From Pratylenchus scribneri (Eukaryota > Nematoda > Chromadorea > Rhabditida > Pratylenchidae): 64,000 bases of DNA. The stretch spans positions 1,674,001-1,738,000 of the forward strand of contig JAQSEB010000007.1 in the NCBI GenBank assembly GCA_030063045.1. Reading direction: 5' to 3'. Each line of letters begins with the position of its first letter. The first letter of the stretch is position 1. The notes below the pieces were generated by a model. It saw only the letters and a program-made list of their open reading frames with translations. It searched no databases and was not told the DNA's origin. Shown here one piece after another: positions 1 to 17,016 of the stretch. The position numbers and the translations under genes are program-made.

Positions 1-1
1 G

Positions 2-1886
2 AGTCGATTGGATGAGCAAGGTTTAAGAAAAATTAAATCAAAATGAGCAAAAAATGTTTTAGAATTCGACCCACAACGGCAACTATCTCTAAATGTTATC
101 CAAGAAAAAAGGAGCAAATTGCGCGGATCATTCTATCAAATTGTTGGTTTATATCGTCAAGAGAAGGAGGAGAAAAAAGTGAAAAATTTGGAGAGAATGT
201 TGCTCGAATATGAGACGGAACGGGCAAGGAAGGAAGAAAATTTTCGTAAATTCATTTAAATCAAATAAAAAATATAAATTTTATCCAATTCAGGTGCCCA
301 AATGTTCTCGCAAAATGCCGATTTTGAGGATATTCCCCTCCCAATGGGAACAAGTGTCCCCGGTTCAGCCAGCACTCCATCGTTTTCTTCAATTAATATT
401 GGCGGCCAAATCGGTCCACAAATACTACCACAACAATTGCAATCTACGATGAAAGCGAGCATTTTAAAAAAGTCAACCTCATCCACGACCAAGAAGAAAC
501 ATAAATATCCTCCAGGCAAGTGAAAAATTTAAATTAAAATATAAAAATTTGGAAATTTAAGGCCCACCGCCCGGATTGCCGCCTCAACTATTCGACAGTG
601 ACGAAGATGAGGAAGAGGACGAGGGAAGAGATGAAAGGAGGGAAAGAAGCAAAAGAGTTCGATTTGGAGAAGAACCAACAAAAAGAAGAGGAGGAGGAGG
701 GGAAGAGGAACGAGGAGAATATGATTATGAAGGGGAAGAGGATGAAGACTATGCACCAGTGGAAAGTGAGTTCATTCATTCATTCATTTTGGGTAAAATA
801 ATTCATTTAAAGTTCCCGAGGAGTTACTCGACCCTGGCAATCAACCCCACCAGCAGCAAGGAATGGGAATATATTCTTCACAACAACAAGTCCCTTCCTT
901 GGCCGCACCAATAATTGGTTCTGGGCCAATTATGCCAACAATGGCACCTCCTCCACCGGCATATCCACCAGCAGGTTTTATTCCCCGTATTCAAATTTAT
1001 GCCCAATAAATTTAAGGCTATCCAATTCCGAGTGGAAGGCCAATGCAAATGCCACATTCCGAACGAATGGCCCGAGGTGGGCAAATGGCGGCCGCACATT
1101 CATCCAATAAAAATGGCCAATCATCATATCCACCACCGGATGATCCACATCCTTCGGCAATAATCTCTGCTGAACCACAGGTAAAATTTCTAGAAAATGG
1201 CAAGAAGATTGTAATTTTTAACTGTTTAGAAATTTTTTTATTAGATCCAAAAAGTACAAAACCATATTAAAATAAAATATTGAATAGAGCTAGTTAAGAA
1301 TTAAGATCTATCGAATGGGAAATAATTTATTTTGGTTTGATCATAATTAGATGGTTTTAAACGGTTTAAACCAATTCGGTTTTTGGTTCAAAACTAACAT
1401 GATAGAATTGCTTACCAAAATATAATCAAATTATACTTTTTGACGAGATCTACCAATTGTTTTTAAGGTTAATAGGTCTGGAAAAAAACTGAACCATTAA
1501 AACCTTTTCAAAAAATAAAAATTATTTCCTTTATTTTAATTCCAATTAAAATTTCCATTCCCAAAAAGGTTGTAAAGCCAAATGTGAATTTGCCGACTGC
1601 TGGCCAAACCGTAATTTCATCTGGGCCCCAAATGCGGAATATTGCCAAGGAATCGACTCGTTTTGTGCCGGCCGCCGTCAAATTGGGTCGATCAATTGTC
1701 CAGCAACCGGCAATTGGCCCAAAAATTCCCACCCCCTCTTCATCCGTGGCCGGAACATCAACAAAATTGGTGCCACGAAGTGCAACGACGGCGAAACAAC
1801 AAAAAGCCAGAATGGAAGGAAATGGAGGGAAATCGATGGACCAAGCCTGCGATGAATTCCTCAAAGAATTGGAAGGATTATTTTGA
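2..1886 (+). CDS. WBP11-like splicing factor (WW-domain-binding protein 11), 5' end outside window
   Basis: Seven exons can be joined in phase: 2-20, 63-245, 294-515, 562-765, 813-974, 1017-1180 and 1569-1886. The translation follows the order of animal WBP11: a charged helix (RLDEQEFDPQRQLSL, then KRSKLRGSFYQIVGLYRQEK and LERMLLEYETERARKE), the short block EDIPLPMG, then SILKKS, an acidic DSDEDEEEDE stretch with RVRFGEEP, proline-rich segments including PPPGLPP that would contact WW domains, the block STRFVPAAVKL and the family-typical end DEFLKELEGLF. In other animals WBP11 is a nuclear pre-mRNA splicing protein that binds PQBP1 and PP1; this role is taken from the family. The intron at 516-561 starts with GC (cca g|gcaagt), one of the GC-AG introns of this window. 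The first coding residues lie beyond the left edge. The stop is followed by an AATAAA near 1934. Confidence 0.9.
1285..1510. repeat. Dispersed repeat family D, copy 1 (intron 6 of the WBP11-like gene)
   Basis: The large intron 1181-1568 holds an AT-rich unit built on GGTTTTAAACGGTTTAAACC and further ggttt/aaacc words. The reverse complement of 13660-13710 matches the core with few changes (ggtattaaacggtctaaacc). The two copies are therefore the same family in opposite orientation, both sitting inside introns. No ORF is visible. The ends are approximate. Confidence 0.6.
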
Positions 1887-2564
1887 ATGACATCCATCAA
1901 ATTATATTCATTTTATTTTATTTTTTTTTTCTCAATAAATTTGTCTGAATTTATTCTTTTTATTTGTTTATATTTATTAGCAATTTAAAAGTTTTCATCC
2001 CCACTCGATCGAATCGGTGGTTCTGTCCTCTCAAATCAAATGGAATTAACTTTTAGAATTAAATTTCTTCATTGGGGCCCCTGTGAATTGGGAGGAAAAG
2101 CCAAGAAATGGGGACATCCTTTCAATTGGTCCCATTCAGCAGGACAAATAAACAACATTTTTCTGAAGGGGAAAGGGCAAAGGTACATCCCAATTCACAT
2201 GGATAATTGCCCCCCACCAATCCCGTGAATTTGCGCACAATTCAACATTTTGGGAAGGGACCGGTCCAGCACAAAGCCAATATTTTCCTCGTTTGTCGCT
2301 ATGTTGTTTTGTTAGCCTCCCATCGACCACCCACCACTACCACAAAATCCACCAAAAGCCCCGTTGCCGAAAATGAAAAGTACTCGACGACCTTTTGCCC
2401 CCCTATAACCTGTCTACTCCAAATAAACCTTGCGCATATTTTTGCGCATCCTCATTTCACTTTTCCCCTCGGTGCTTACACTTCTTTTCTTTAACGATAT
2501 CAACAAAATTTGCATTTTCTTGTGATGATGATCGATGATCTATGGTCAGTGGATGGATTAGATA

Positions 2565-2975
2565 CATCCCAGCTATTCCCCAAACCAATTTGTCCCAATT
2601 TGCAATAACTCGTCGAGGACTGAACTAATTTGATTTATTTGTTATCAATTTAAAGAGCAGACTTTTGGCTATCCAATGAAAATTTATTTTATTAAAATTG
2701 GTTCAGAACCGATGGAATTTGACCAAAAATTACTGAAAATTTTACAAATCCATAGTAAAAATGGTTTTTTGGACGTAATTTTTATCATTTCCCAACAAAT
2801 CTGAATAAAATTAACAAAATTAGATAGACATCAATCTGCACTTTAATTTGATACTAAAATGATCAAAATTGGTTTAGTTCTTGTAGATTTATATAAAATA
2901 TAAATGGCCACAAGCTGCTGGCTGGACTGGCAAAAAGTTGATTTACCTTGAGGGATGTATCCGCAAAGGGCTGGG
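2565..2975. mobile_element. MITE family A, copy 1
   Basis: The left arm (GAACTAATTTGATTTATTTG, then TTATCAATTTAAAGAGCAGA and CTTTTGGCTATCC) is mirrored by a right arm ending in the inverted form (atctgcactttaatttgata). Outer words gatacatccc (left) and gggatgtatcc (right) extend the inversion. Closely related arms occur at about 12380-12680 and 45233-45560. There is no ORF, so this is a non-autonomous DNA element. Ends are approximate because the copy is degenerate. Confidence 0.65.
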
Positions 2976-3115
2976 CAAAATCTCAGAAAAGAGGTATTTG
3001 GTGGTATACGGTAGCGGGAAAAGTTAAGGGTTCTTCCCCTTTAACTTTTTCCAAAACTTTTAAAAAAAAAACGGCAGACGGTTACATACCGGGGGTGTCC
3101 AGCCCTGGTATCCGC
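2960..3115. repeat. Small hairpin element adjoining MITE A
   Basis: Near 2968 the sequence reads gggctgggca and near 3095 it reads ggtgtccagccc, an imperfect inversion. In the centre, aaaagttaaggg and cccctttaacttttt (about 3020-3055) can pair as a stem. This looks like a foldback fragment sitting next to the family A copy; no coding capacity is seen. Confidence 0.45.
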
Positions 3116-4525
3116 CTCAATATTGTCAGTAATTCCAAAAATTTTCTTTTGTTTTGTTTCTCATCATTCACATTTGAATGTTTTTTTTTTTAAATTTCTT
3201 AATTTCCCTTTACAGACAGAGGACACCCAAAATTTCTCGTTCATAAATCACTGTTCATTCTAATAATAAATCATAAATTCATTCCCTCGCCCCTCTTCCT
3301 TTCAATTCATTTATAACGGGAAATTGACGTAGCCATCTTTGCGCTTTTGTCAATTTTCCTTTCTAATTAGAGAATATTTGGCATTTTTGGATGGCAAAAT
3401 TGGGTAAATTCCATATGAATCCATCAATAAAATTCCCCCAAATATTTGAGACATTTTCACCATTTAATGACCCATCCATTCCTCCCAAAATGTTTTGTTA
3501 TCATAACTTTTTTGTGCCTTTTCACAACTTTCGTCTTTTACCTTTGAACGTCCAAAATATTGCCCCAATTTTCCCCATCCCATTCAAAAACCATTCATTC
3601 CTCCCCAAATTTTTCCTATTCCATAAAAGTCTTCGTCCATTCCTCCTCAAAAGGGGAAAACGCCGACAATTGGCAAACAATAAAAAAATTTGTTGTAATT
3701 TGGATGTGTGGAAATGGAAATGGTTGAGGAGGTGATGATGGGCAGAATTGTGGCTAGTGACAAACAAATTGGCCGGAAATTTAAGGCAATCCATAAAAAT
3801 TAGCAGTTGAGGCCATAAAAGCAAAGTTCAGCGTTCAAATTTATTTGAAAAGTGAATCTTTATTATTATTATTGTTGGGCCTGGATGACCCTTTCCTTCA
3901 CCGATTCATTTTTCTTCACACCTCCCTTCTCTCATTGGAATTTCCCATCATTTCCTCCTGCGCCAATTTTTTCACCATTTTTTGTTGTGCGCGAATTGAA
4001 AAGCGCCGATCCCCGGGGATTGTTGAATTCCGGCGATTGTGCCCCATCCATCCATCCTTCCTAACCCATCAATCCTCTTCCAAATCGGCTCATCCCCAAC
4101 AATTTCATCCGACCAATTCCCCCATTCCCAAAACCATTTTTCCATTGTTGCCCCCCCCCTTTCCCCCATTTTAGGCGATTTAAAATCATAAAATCAAGTG
4201 GGGGGATTGAATTTGATTTGTGGAAAATATGAATGAATTATTGTGGCCACAGTTTTCCCCTCTCAATTCCAATAAATGCCATGGCAACAATTAAGACAAA
4301 AATATATTCCCACCCCACCCTCATTATCTTCATTTTGCCCAATCCCCAAAATAAATGAATCATCCATCCATCCATTATCATTCCGTCTTTGATCAATTCC
4401 CCTTAATTTCCCTCACACATAAAACAGAATTGCCGATCATTCTGCAGCCATCCACGCATTTCCCAGCCTCTAAAAAATTTCCCAAAATTTCTACTCATTT
4501 TCCGGTTGGTGGCCATTTGAGAAAA

Positions 4526-5054
4526 ATGTCGGATGAGGGGAAAACAAAGGAGGAAAGGCAAAATGATGGCACCGATTCGGAGACGGAACAATCAAAACGC
4601 AAAGATTTTTACGTTGGTACCACCGAAACCGAAGATACGGACATTGAGGGGACTGTCGGGGTGGTGGAAAAAAGGAAACATTCCATTCCCCTTTCCTCCA
4701 CAAATACCCAAACCGATGTTTCTTTGTCGGTCACAAATTTGATGTCCATTCATGGGAAAAAGGCGAGTTTTGGCTAAATTTGGGTTGAAAATGGAATTTG
4801 CTCTGATTTTGCAGGCTTCGAATCCATCTGATCCACAATCGACGGGACGATCCATTTCCGAAGTGCTTCGATCAAAATTGGCCGCATTGCCCACAAGGGA
4901 GGAGGGAAACTTCACATTGGGTACGTTAAAAGTACCCAAAGGGGTCATTCAAATGGAAAGGGTGTGGGAACTAATTTGGAATTATGCCAATTTCATTTCC
5001 GCCGGTGGCCTCCCTCTTAGACCAAAGATCTCTAGACGCTTTGTACTCTATTGA
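4526..5054 (+). CDS. Unrecognised 158-residue protein, two exons
   Basis: Exon 1 (4526-4762) and exon 2 (4815-5054) join in phase 0 through an intron that begins with GC (aag|gcgagt) and ends tttgcag. The start MSDEGKTKEERQNDG was chosen because it opens a hydrophilic, Ser/Thr-rich acidic region typical of a protein N-terminus; an in-frame ATG exists upstream at 4355 in low-complexity DNA. Exon 1 contains a Ser/Thr/Gln-rich stretch (SSTNTQTDVSLSVTNLMSIH), and exon 2 contains GRSISEVLRSKLAALPTREE and VWELIWNYANFISAGG, which look like short helices. There is no signal peptide or membrane span. I do not recognise the family. The real 3' end could lie in a further exon, since the last residues are undistinguished. 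Confidence 0.55.
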
Positions 5055-5941
5055 AGACCATTCTTTATCATTAATTAAATCATTTTATCTTTTTTCTCCT
5101 CAACAATTGGATGTATTTTGTTTTATTTAGGATGGATTTATATTACTATATAAGCTGTCATTTGGATAGTATAATTTTGCCCCAAATTGTCCATTTGAGG
5201 GAATGAAAATGATAAATTAGCCGATATTGGGACAGAATGGAACGGGTTAATATGGAAATGAACGGAGGGGAATGAATGCCCCATTTTTGGATTGATGGAT
5301 CACATAAATTGGCTTATTCCCCCCTTGATTATGATTGTTCGTTCATTGTCCATTGACCATCGCCCAAATTCGGGGGAAATTTTGACCGATCATTTTCAGC
5401 CCATAATTCTTCTAATGGGCCGGATTTACGTTGACTTAAATATTCTTCTTTTATTGTTCGGTAGCAATTAGAATTTTCCTTCATAAAATAGACAAAAAGG
5501 AAGGACAATGGAAGGGAAAGGGAAATCCTTTGGCTAACCGCCGAATTCCTCAACAAAACAATAATTAAAAAATGACTGCAAAATTTGATGAATTCATGGG
5601 AATTAGGCAAAATCCAAAATGAATGGGAATTCTTTGGCCGCCATAAAAATTCCACAAAAATTTCCCAAAAATTGATAATAAAATTGGACACCTTTTATGG
5701 AAAATGATCTTTCTTTTAGCCATAATAAAAAATTGTTCTTTCCATATTCGGCTGATTTTGTTGTCCAAAAGCATGAACAATTTATTTACTTTTTATGGTC
5801 ATCAAAAATTCCTTCGCCCCTTCCGGCCCATTCGTTGGCTGTTCAATTATAAAAATTCCTCATTTTTGTGATTTGATAAGCAAAGCACATTCATTTGCCA
5901 GCCAAAAATTCCCATTCTAAAATATTCCACCAAACAAAAAA
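5055..5941. other. Intergenic, nothing recognisable
   Basis: AT-rich sequence between two same-strand genes. The only long frames are on the minus strand (about 5329-5780). They are rich in Phe, Ile, Asn and Lys, have no domain, and look like chance frames. The 100 bp before 5942 should hold the transporter promoter, but no motif stands out. Confidence 0.4.
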
Positions 5942-8136
5942 ATGTTGGCCATTTCCCCCCAACCCCTTCAACCATTGGCCTTGATCTTCAAATCCTCCAC
6001 CACATCTTCATCCGGATCCCTTCATTCCACTTCCATTTCCTCTTCTTCATATTCTTCTTCTTCCTCCTTCGCAGGATTCACCAAAGTTTTTCACACTCGA
6101 ACCCGTTTTCTGATGATGCTTTTGTGCCTTTTGTGTCTTGCCTCCGTTTGGTCCAACATTTTGTGCTTCAATTTTGCCGTATCCAATTTAAATACAATTA
6201 TTTTAATCATTTTTGATCAGTTAATTTGCATTGATCACGAAGGACACACCGAATTGGACAATCCATTGGTCCCAATTGGGAATGAGGATGAAGGGTGAAT
6301 TCAATTTTTGATAATAAATATTCCCCTAATAAGGAATGGAACAACATTGGCCAATCAAATGGCCAATTCCTCCTCTTCAATTGGTTCATCGGCCACCATC
6401 CACTTTTCACCCCGTCAACGCCTTTATTTAACTTCGGCTGTGGCCGCCGCTGCCCTTGTTGCCAATTTCCCCATTGTCTCATTTGTTAGTATTGGGGGAA
6501 TATCCTCCATTATTTTATGCCCATAGGTGAATAATTACGGTATTCGGACCAATTTTGCCTGCCTTGGCCTCCTTTCCGCCGTTTCCACGTGTTTATTGCC
6601 GGCTGCCATTGAACTCGGCTTTTACTATGTTCTCGCTTGCCGAGTCCTTCAAGGTCCATTCAATATTTGTCCATTCATATTCCAAATTTGTCCCAGGTGT
6701 TGCATTCTCGGCCAATTTCCCTGTAATCGGTGAATTCCATTTCCATCAATTTTTATTTTTAATTCAATTCAAAAGGCGCATTCACATCAAAATGGACTTA
6801 TTATAAACAAAATGGCCTTTTTGTCTCCGCCTTGGTTGCCTATGTCCAATTTGCACCGGCCATTACTGTAATCGAAGGGATGGAAAATATGCTTAAATTC
6901 CCCTCCCCCATTCATTCAAAGATGCCCGTCAGTGGGGCCCTTTGTGAATTGTTGGGTTGGCCTTGGGTGTTCTTTTGCCATGGTGGCTTTTGTACCATTC
7001 TTTTTGTCCTTTGGGCCACATTTTTCCGAAACAGTCCAAGTGGCCAAAATCATTAAAAAATGAATTTATTCCCCAAAATTCAAAGATAAACATCCTTTTG
7101 TGGGCGAAGTGGAATTACGCAAAATTGCCGTTGGCAAAACGGAATTGAACAAACAGGAACAAAAGAGAATTCCAGTCAAGGAAATTGTAAGCACCGCTTC
7201 GGTTTGGGCCGTTTGGATTGCAGCAATTGGCAATTTTGTTTGCGTTAATATGGTCAGCAGTGAATGAATATTAGCCTATCAATTTATGTTTACCCTCAAA
7301 GATGTTTTTATATTCGCCAAGCTATTTGAATGCGGTGCTCAAATTTCCCGTTGCCCACACCGGTTTCTCGGCCTCATTGGCCCCATTGGCACAATTTGCC
7401 ATTAAATTGTTTGCCGGCTTCACCAGCGATAAAGTAAATAAATTAATGAGAAGATTAACCCAAATTTGAATGTTTAATTAGATTCGTTTCCTCTCTGAAA
7501 CCAACAAACTTCGGCTTTACAATTCGGTGGCCTTCTTTGGCTCCGCACTTTTCCTCACAATGCTCGCCTTTTTCCCCACCGAATATCCGACTTTGTGCCT
7601 TGGTTTACTCGGCCTTTCTGCCGGTCTTCTTGGATTCACCACCGGCGGTTTCTTCAAAGCCGGTCCTTTGGTGGTATGTTGAGCCCAATCCCCACCCTCA
7701 ATTTACATTCCATCCATTTTAAAGGCTAAACATTATGCCCTCGTCGTGATGGGCCAAATCTCATTGGGTTTGTGCCCCTTCACTTCCTTTATGGCCCAAT
7801 TCCCTCATAATTTCAGCCATCACGATCACTCTTTTGTTGGTGCCCGTTATGCAAAACACTTTAGCCCCACACAACACCGCTGAGGAATGGCGGTTGGTTT
7901 ATTTTTTATTAATCCCATTTACCAATTTATTTATTTTTCTATTTCCTTTCAGTTCCGTTTTCCTAATCACGGCTGCCGCATTGGCCCTCACAAATCTGGC
8001 ATTTTGTTTAATGTGTTCAGCGGAACCAGCAGAATGGACAACAGATGAATTTTCACGGAATGCTTCTCGAAATAGAATTCACACAACCGAGCCAATTGGC
8101 CAACAAAAATTGAACATTCCCCAATCATTGGGTTAG
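5942..8136 (+). CDS. SLC17-type major facilitator transporter, 13 exons, 541 aa
   Basis: Exons 5942-6178, 6221-6294, 6334-6484, 6527-6653, 6697-6729, 6776-6867, 6922-7039, 7086-7252, 7302-7433, 7482-7673, 7725-7767, 7817-7892 and 7953-8136 keep phase throughout. The protein is a polytopic MFS member. After a Ser-rich cytosolic start comes helix 1 (FLMMLLCLLCLASVWSNIL), a lumenal loop with NGTT (possible glycosylation), then LTSAVAAAALVANFPIVSFV, the family block ACRVLQGVAFSANFPVIG, KWTYYKQNGLFVSALVAYVQ, and PVSGALCELLGWPWVFFCHG. The second half has VWAVWIAAIGNFVCVNMMFL, LAPLAQFAIKLFAGFTSDK and LGFTTGGFFKAGPLV. This arrangement matches nematode SLC17 anion transporters (vesicular glutamate transporter/sialin relatives). 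Substrate is unknown: the family carries organic anions or phosphate. Introns are 39-56 nt with GT-AG ends. The gene converges on the EGR gene, with a minisatellite between them. Confidence 0.9.
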
Positions 8137-8469
8137 GCTCATCTTCACATTTTTCATTCTTATTCATTTTGGCTTTAATTCCTTGCAAAAATCATTTGCC
8201 TTTTTGCCCAATCTCAATATAAAGAAGAAATATTAAAAATACACAAAATTTTTTTAATAATAATTGTTTTTTTTCTTCACTAGGCAAATAATTTAAACAC
8301 TCGGAGAATTTTATACAATAAAATTGCCGGAGGGTAATGTTGAGAAAATCAAAACAAATGACAAAAACAAAAATAAACCCAGTGATTGATGTGATTTACT
8401 AATAAGTTCCGGAAATATTTTCCGGAAAATAAGTTTTAAGTTAAATGTTTTTCATAAAAATGTGTTTTC

Positions 8470-9390
8470 CGGTTAGATGTGTTTTTGTGTTTTCCGGAAA
8501 GAATTCTGATTTTTTGTGTTTTCCGGAAGGAATTCTGATTTTTTGTGTTTTTCGGAAAGAATTCTGATTTTTTGTGTTTTCCGGAAAGAATTCTGATTTT
8601 TTGTGTTTTCCGGAAGGAATTCTGATTTTTTGTGTTTTTCGGAAAGAATTCTGATTTTTTGTGTTTTCCGGAAAGAATTCTGATTTTTTGTGTTTTCCGG
8701 AAGGAATTCTGATTTTTTGTGTTTTCCGGAAAGAATTCTGATTTTTTGTGTTTTCCGGAAAGAATTATGATTTTTTGTGTTTTCCGGAAAGAATTCTGAT
8801 TTTTTGTGTTTTCCGGAAAGAATTCTGATTTTTTGTGTTTTCCGGAAAGAATTCTGATTTTTTGTGTTTTCCGGAAGGAATTCTGATTTTTTGTGTTTTC
8901 CGGAAGGAATTCTGATTTTTTGTGTTTTCCGGAAAGAATTCTGATTTTTTGTGTTTTCCGGAAAGAATTCTGATTTTTTGTGTTTTCCGGAAGGAATTCT
9001 GATTTTTTGTGTTTTCCGGAAGGAATTCTGATTTTTTGTGTTTTCCGGAAAGAATTCTGATTTTTTGTGTTTTCCGGAAAGAATTCTGATTTTTTGTGTT
9101 TTCCGGAAGGAATTCTGATTTTTTGTGTTTTCCGGAAGGAATTCTGATTTTTTGTGTTTTTCGGAAAGAATTCTGATTTTTTGTGTTTTCCGGAAAGAAT
9201 TCTGATTTTTTGTGTTTTCCGGAAGGAATTCTGATTTTTTGTGTTTTCCGGAAGGAATTCTGATTTTTTGTGTTTTTCGGAAAGAATTCTGATTTTTTGT
9301 GTTTTCCGGAAAGAATTCTGATTTTTTGTTTTTTCCGGAAAGAATTCTGATTTTTTGTTTTCCGGAAAAAATTCCGATTTTGTGTTTTTT
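8470..9390. repeat. 29-bp minisatellite array 1, about 31 copies
   Basis: Tandem units of 29 bp contain GAATTCTGA, T6, GTGTTTTCCGGAAA. Each has an EcoRI-type palindrome GAATTC and the palindrome TTCCGGAA. In this array many units carry ggaaggaattc instead of ggaaagaattc, and some carry tttttcgg instead of ttttccgg; these variants recur at regular intervals, so a higher-order unit of a few monomers was probably amplified. The array lies between two convergent genes. The minus-strand ORF across it (8436-9425) is an artefact: 29 is not a multiple of 3 and the unit has no stop in any minus frame. Confidence 0.97.
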
Positions 9391-10131
9391 TTATTAGGCA
9401 AGTGTATTTCAGAATGTGTTTTCAATTTAATCCGGAATTGCTATTTTAGAAAAGAAACACATTTTCGCAACATTTTTCGGTTGCATTTTTTAATTTTTGA
9501 TCTGTCCTTTGTTTTGATATTGTTGATGAGGTGAATGATTTATAATTTATATATACAGCCGATTGATGAAATTGAATACATATAATTAGCAATGTAAAAT
9601 GAACATAAAAGTGCGAAAGAAAAATCACAATTTGAGTGTATGGAAATATTTTTGGAGAAAAATTGCCACCGAATTTTGAGGAGGAATATTGTAATTTAAT
9701 ATGAAGGAGGGAAGAATAAGCAAGAATGAATATGGCCAAAGGGTATATGCGGATTGAATCAAATACAGTAGAACATTGCGAATTGCAATTTGGAAGGATG
9801 GACTAGAATTAAATAAAAAAGAGCATTCACTTGGAAATTTGGCCCATTTTTTTTAAAAAAAATTGAGGTGAGAATTGCGCGAATTCGATAATGGAATTGG
9901 AAGAAATCGATTAAATTAATTGGGTGGAGGGAGGGGGGTGAATCAATTTGCGCATTTATGCGTCATCAAAATACAAAAACATTTCTTCAATTTGTTCGCC
10001 AAATGTCTCCTCCATTCAATGAATTGATTTGGCCACTTTCCCAAATTTCTTCCACAAATATTTTCAAGGCCAAGGCGCGTAATTTAGTGAAATTCGTTCA
10101 AGTATTGGTGCCATCAATTTTTGTGCCATCC
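9391..10131. other. Intergenic 3' flank, nothing recognisable
   Basis: AT-rich DNA between minisatellite array 1 and the 3' end of the EGR gene. A minus-strand frame at 9446-9739 is Phe/Ser/Lys-rich with no domain and no phased splice partner. I see no RNA gene or element here. Confidence 0.4.
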
Positions 10132-14602
<4,471 letters not shown>

Positions 14603-16829
14603 TTGCCTGCTTCTACTTCTTCTTTTGATGTTCTCCCAATTATTATGGGACTCAATTTAATTTATTGCTGGAAGAAATTTTTGACGAAATTATTGCGCGA
14701 AAACTTAATGAAAGTTGAAACCATCTTGGCTCGGACGATTAGGGAGGGTCAATCGAGTAGCTGTGCCATATATTTGACTATCTCTCACAATCAGCGAGAC
14801 AATAGCCAATTAAGGAAGGCAATATACAATTTTAAAGCTAAAGGAGTATACTAAAAAGTGGCTCTAAAGCATTTGTGAAATTCTCTTTTTAAAATGCTAA
14901 ATGTCTATGAGTGCAGATTTTAAAATTTTTTGAAGTAAATCCACCTATTTTGCAAATTATTTTAAATTTTCAAAAATTAATTAAGCCACCTTTTAAAGGA
15001 TATTTATTAGAACTTTCGAATGGCATTTCCCCTTACTGCGAATTGGTTTCTTCCTTTTGAGTTATGGCAAAAAGAATTACTCAGATATTGAAACAGAGGT
15101 ACTCAAATGTTCTACTATTTCGAGTTCAAGCTGCTTTTGTGTACAGTTTAAATCAACATTTATTTAATGTGGGTTTTGAGTGGGCTCAAATTAAATTTTG
15201 AATGAAAATCTGAAGGCGGAAAAAACAACATTTTTGACGACACAAAAGTCGACGCCCACGCTAAAATGGAATAAAAGTGTGGGGAAATGCCGGCAGGAAC
15301 AAAGACCTTTAGGCAATTTTTGGGCAATCAAGCAAGGAAGGGCCTAAAAGCCTCAGAATTTCAAGTGAAAATGGAATTTTAATGAATTTAAAGGAATTTG
15401 AATTTTATTGAAAATGATTTTGTTTTTGTACTTTCAATTAATACTGAAAATATTGTGAAAGGCACATTTTTCATTCAATTCAAACAAATTCCATGCTTTT
15501 TCAGAGAATACCGGATGTTGATTGATATATTGGTGCGTGAATATGAAAAAGGGATTAGCTGGGTTGATGTTTGGCGGCATCAAAATGTTGAAAGTAGAAT
15601 AGGCAAATTTATGACATAAAACTTAAATGTGTTTCTAGGCCAATTGCATCGAAGAACAAGAAAAAAAGGAGACAGCCATTATGGCAATGGCCCCATTGAA
15701 AGTTTAGGAACGAAAGAGGAGGTGACGACAAAAAGATGAGGGGAACATGGCATGGACTTGGCCATGTAAAAGAGGATTGGCCATAGAAGAATCGATAGTC
15801 GGATGAATGTATGGAAGGGGGAATGTGAGGTTGGAAGGGACGCAAACAAATGCGAATTCGCCTTCCTCCCTTTTCCCATTCATTCCTTGGCCATTCCCGT
15901 CGCCGTCTTTGAAGTCGACGAGAAAAGCGGCTGCTTTGGTCGTTGTTGAGGACAAAAAATGGAAGATACGGAAAAGCCAAGAAACGGAGAAGGGGGGGGG
16001 GGGGGGGGGGAAATGGAGAAAGAAATGGGAGAGAAGGGCAACTGGCTCATTGCTGACAGCCGCGGAGAGCCAAGAAAAGTGGATGGAAATGAAGAGAAAA
16101 GGCCATCCAGTATTTCTCTCGGCTTTCATTCCCTCTCTTTTTTCTCTCGTTCTTATCGGCTCTCGACCGCTTCACATTCCCCATCTCGTGGTGGCACACA
16201 TTGATGGCCATTTTGCGTGCCTAAAAGGCCCAGTCAAGCGTGCGTCCATTTTTGCGTGGGCTGCTTGGTTTGTTGGTTTGAAGACCACAGAGAAAGGAGG
16301 GGGGGGGGGGAATGGTGGGAAAAATGTTCTGTTTGGAGATTGTTGGCCTCTGCGAGAAGAAAGAACATTTTAAAAGAAGGGGGGGAAAAGCATTGGAATG
16401 GATGGAGGGGAATGGATGACTATGACTGTGAATTTGAGGCCAATGTTCTGGGGAAAAAGGCGCATTCCCGACTAAAGACCTTCCATTGCCCTTTTTCCAT
16501 TTGTTTGTCAATTCGCATTGAGAAAAGAGGCATAAAATGGATTTAAGGCAAGAAAAAAATAAGGGAAATGACTAAAAGAAGGCCAAAATTTAGGAAGAAA
16601 ATTGGCCTTTTCCGTTGAATTTTGTCTATTCAAATTTCCATGCCTTTTTTGTCAATCGACGACAAATTTGCGCACTTTTATGGCATTTTAATGCGCATCA
16701 TTCATTGATTTGAATTTGAATGGGAGGACAATAAAATGTTTTGTTTAGATAGAATGAGGAATAAATATTCCATTGGAACAAAAGTATTAAATTGCCTTTA
16801 AAAACCATTCAAAAATATTTTAAATTTAC
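14603..16829. other. Gap between two minus-strand genes: one MITE, one poly(G) tract, no confirmed gene
   Basis: A family B MITE occupies about 14850-15115. A run of about 19 G lies at 15992-16010 and a shorter one near 16299-16310. Frames on both strands at 15600-16550 are long because the DNA is locally GC-rich, but they overlap one another antisense and show no domain. An extra exon linking the 16.8-17.8 kb gene to the EGR gene could be hidden here; I could not find one in phase. Confidence 0.4.
14850..15115. mobile_element. MITE family B, copy 1
   Basis: Contains aaaagtggctctaaagca at the left. The right arm holds aagccaccttttaaaggata, tcgaatggcat, cgaattggtttcttcctttt and gagttatggcaaaaagaat, which match the arms of the copies at 24.1, 32.6, 59.5 and 61.3 kb. 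Only one arm is well preserved. No ORF. Confidence 0.55.
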
Positions 16830-16973
16830 CTTCGCCCAGCAACGCATTCGATGCCATTCCCTCTGTCCCAATTTGCTTATTCCTTTCCATAATTTGTTGT
16901 TGTTCATCCCCCTCCAAAAGGCGCATTCTATATGTTTCAATTTCTTGGAAAACCAAAAGCCTTCGATGTTCTT

Positions 16974-17016
<43 letters not shown>

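Larger units (their letters stand above)
1887..4525. other. Intergenic stretch with two small inverted-repeat elements, no gene seen
   Basis: After the WBP11-like stop the sequence has a poly(T)/AATAAA-rich 3' flank. It then carries a family A MITE (about 2565-2975), a hairpin element (about 2960-3115) and pyrimidine-rich DNA up to the next gene. The open frames here (for example 3391-3735) are biased low-complexity sequence without splice support or recognisable domains. Confidence 0.5.

Noticed and set aside
15600..16550. Overlapping long ORFs on both strands
   Set aside because: They arise from GC- and G-run-biased sequence, overlap each other antisense, and show no domain or phased partner.
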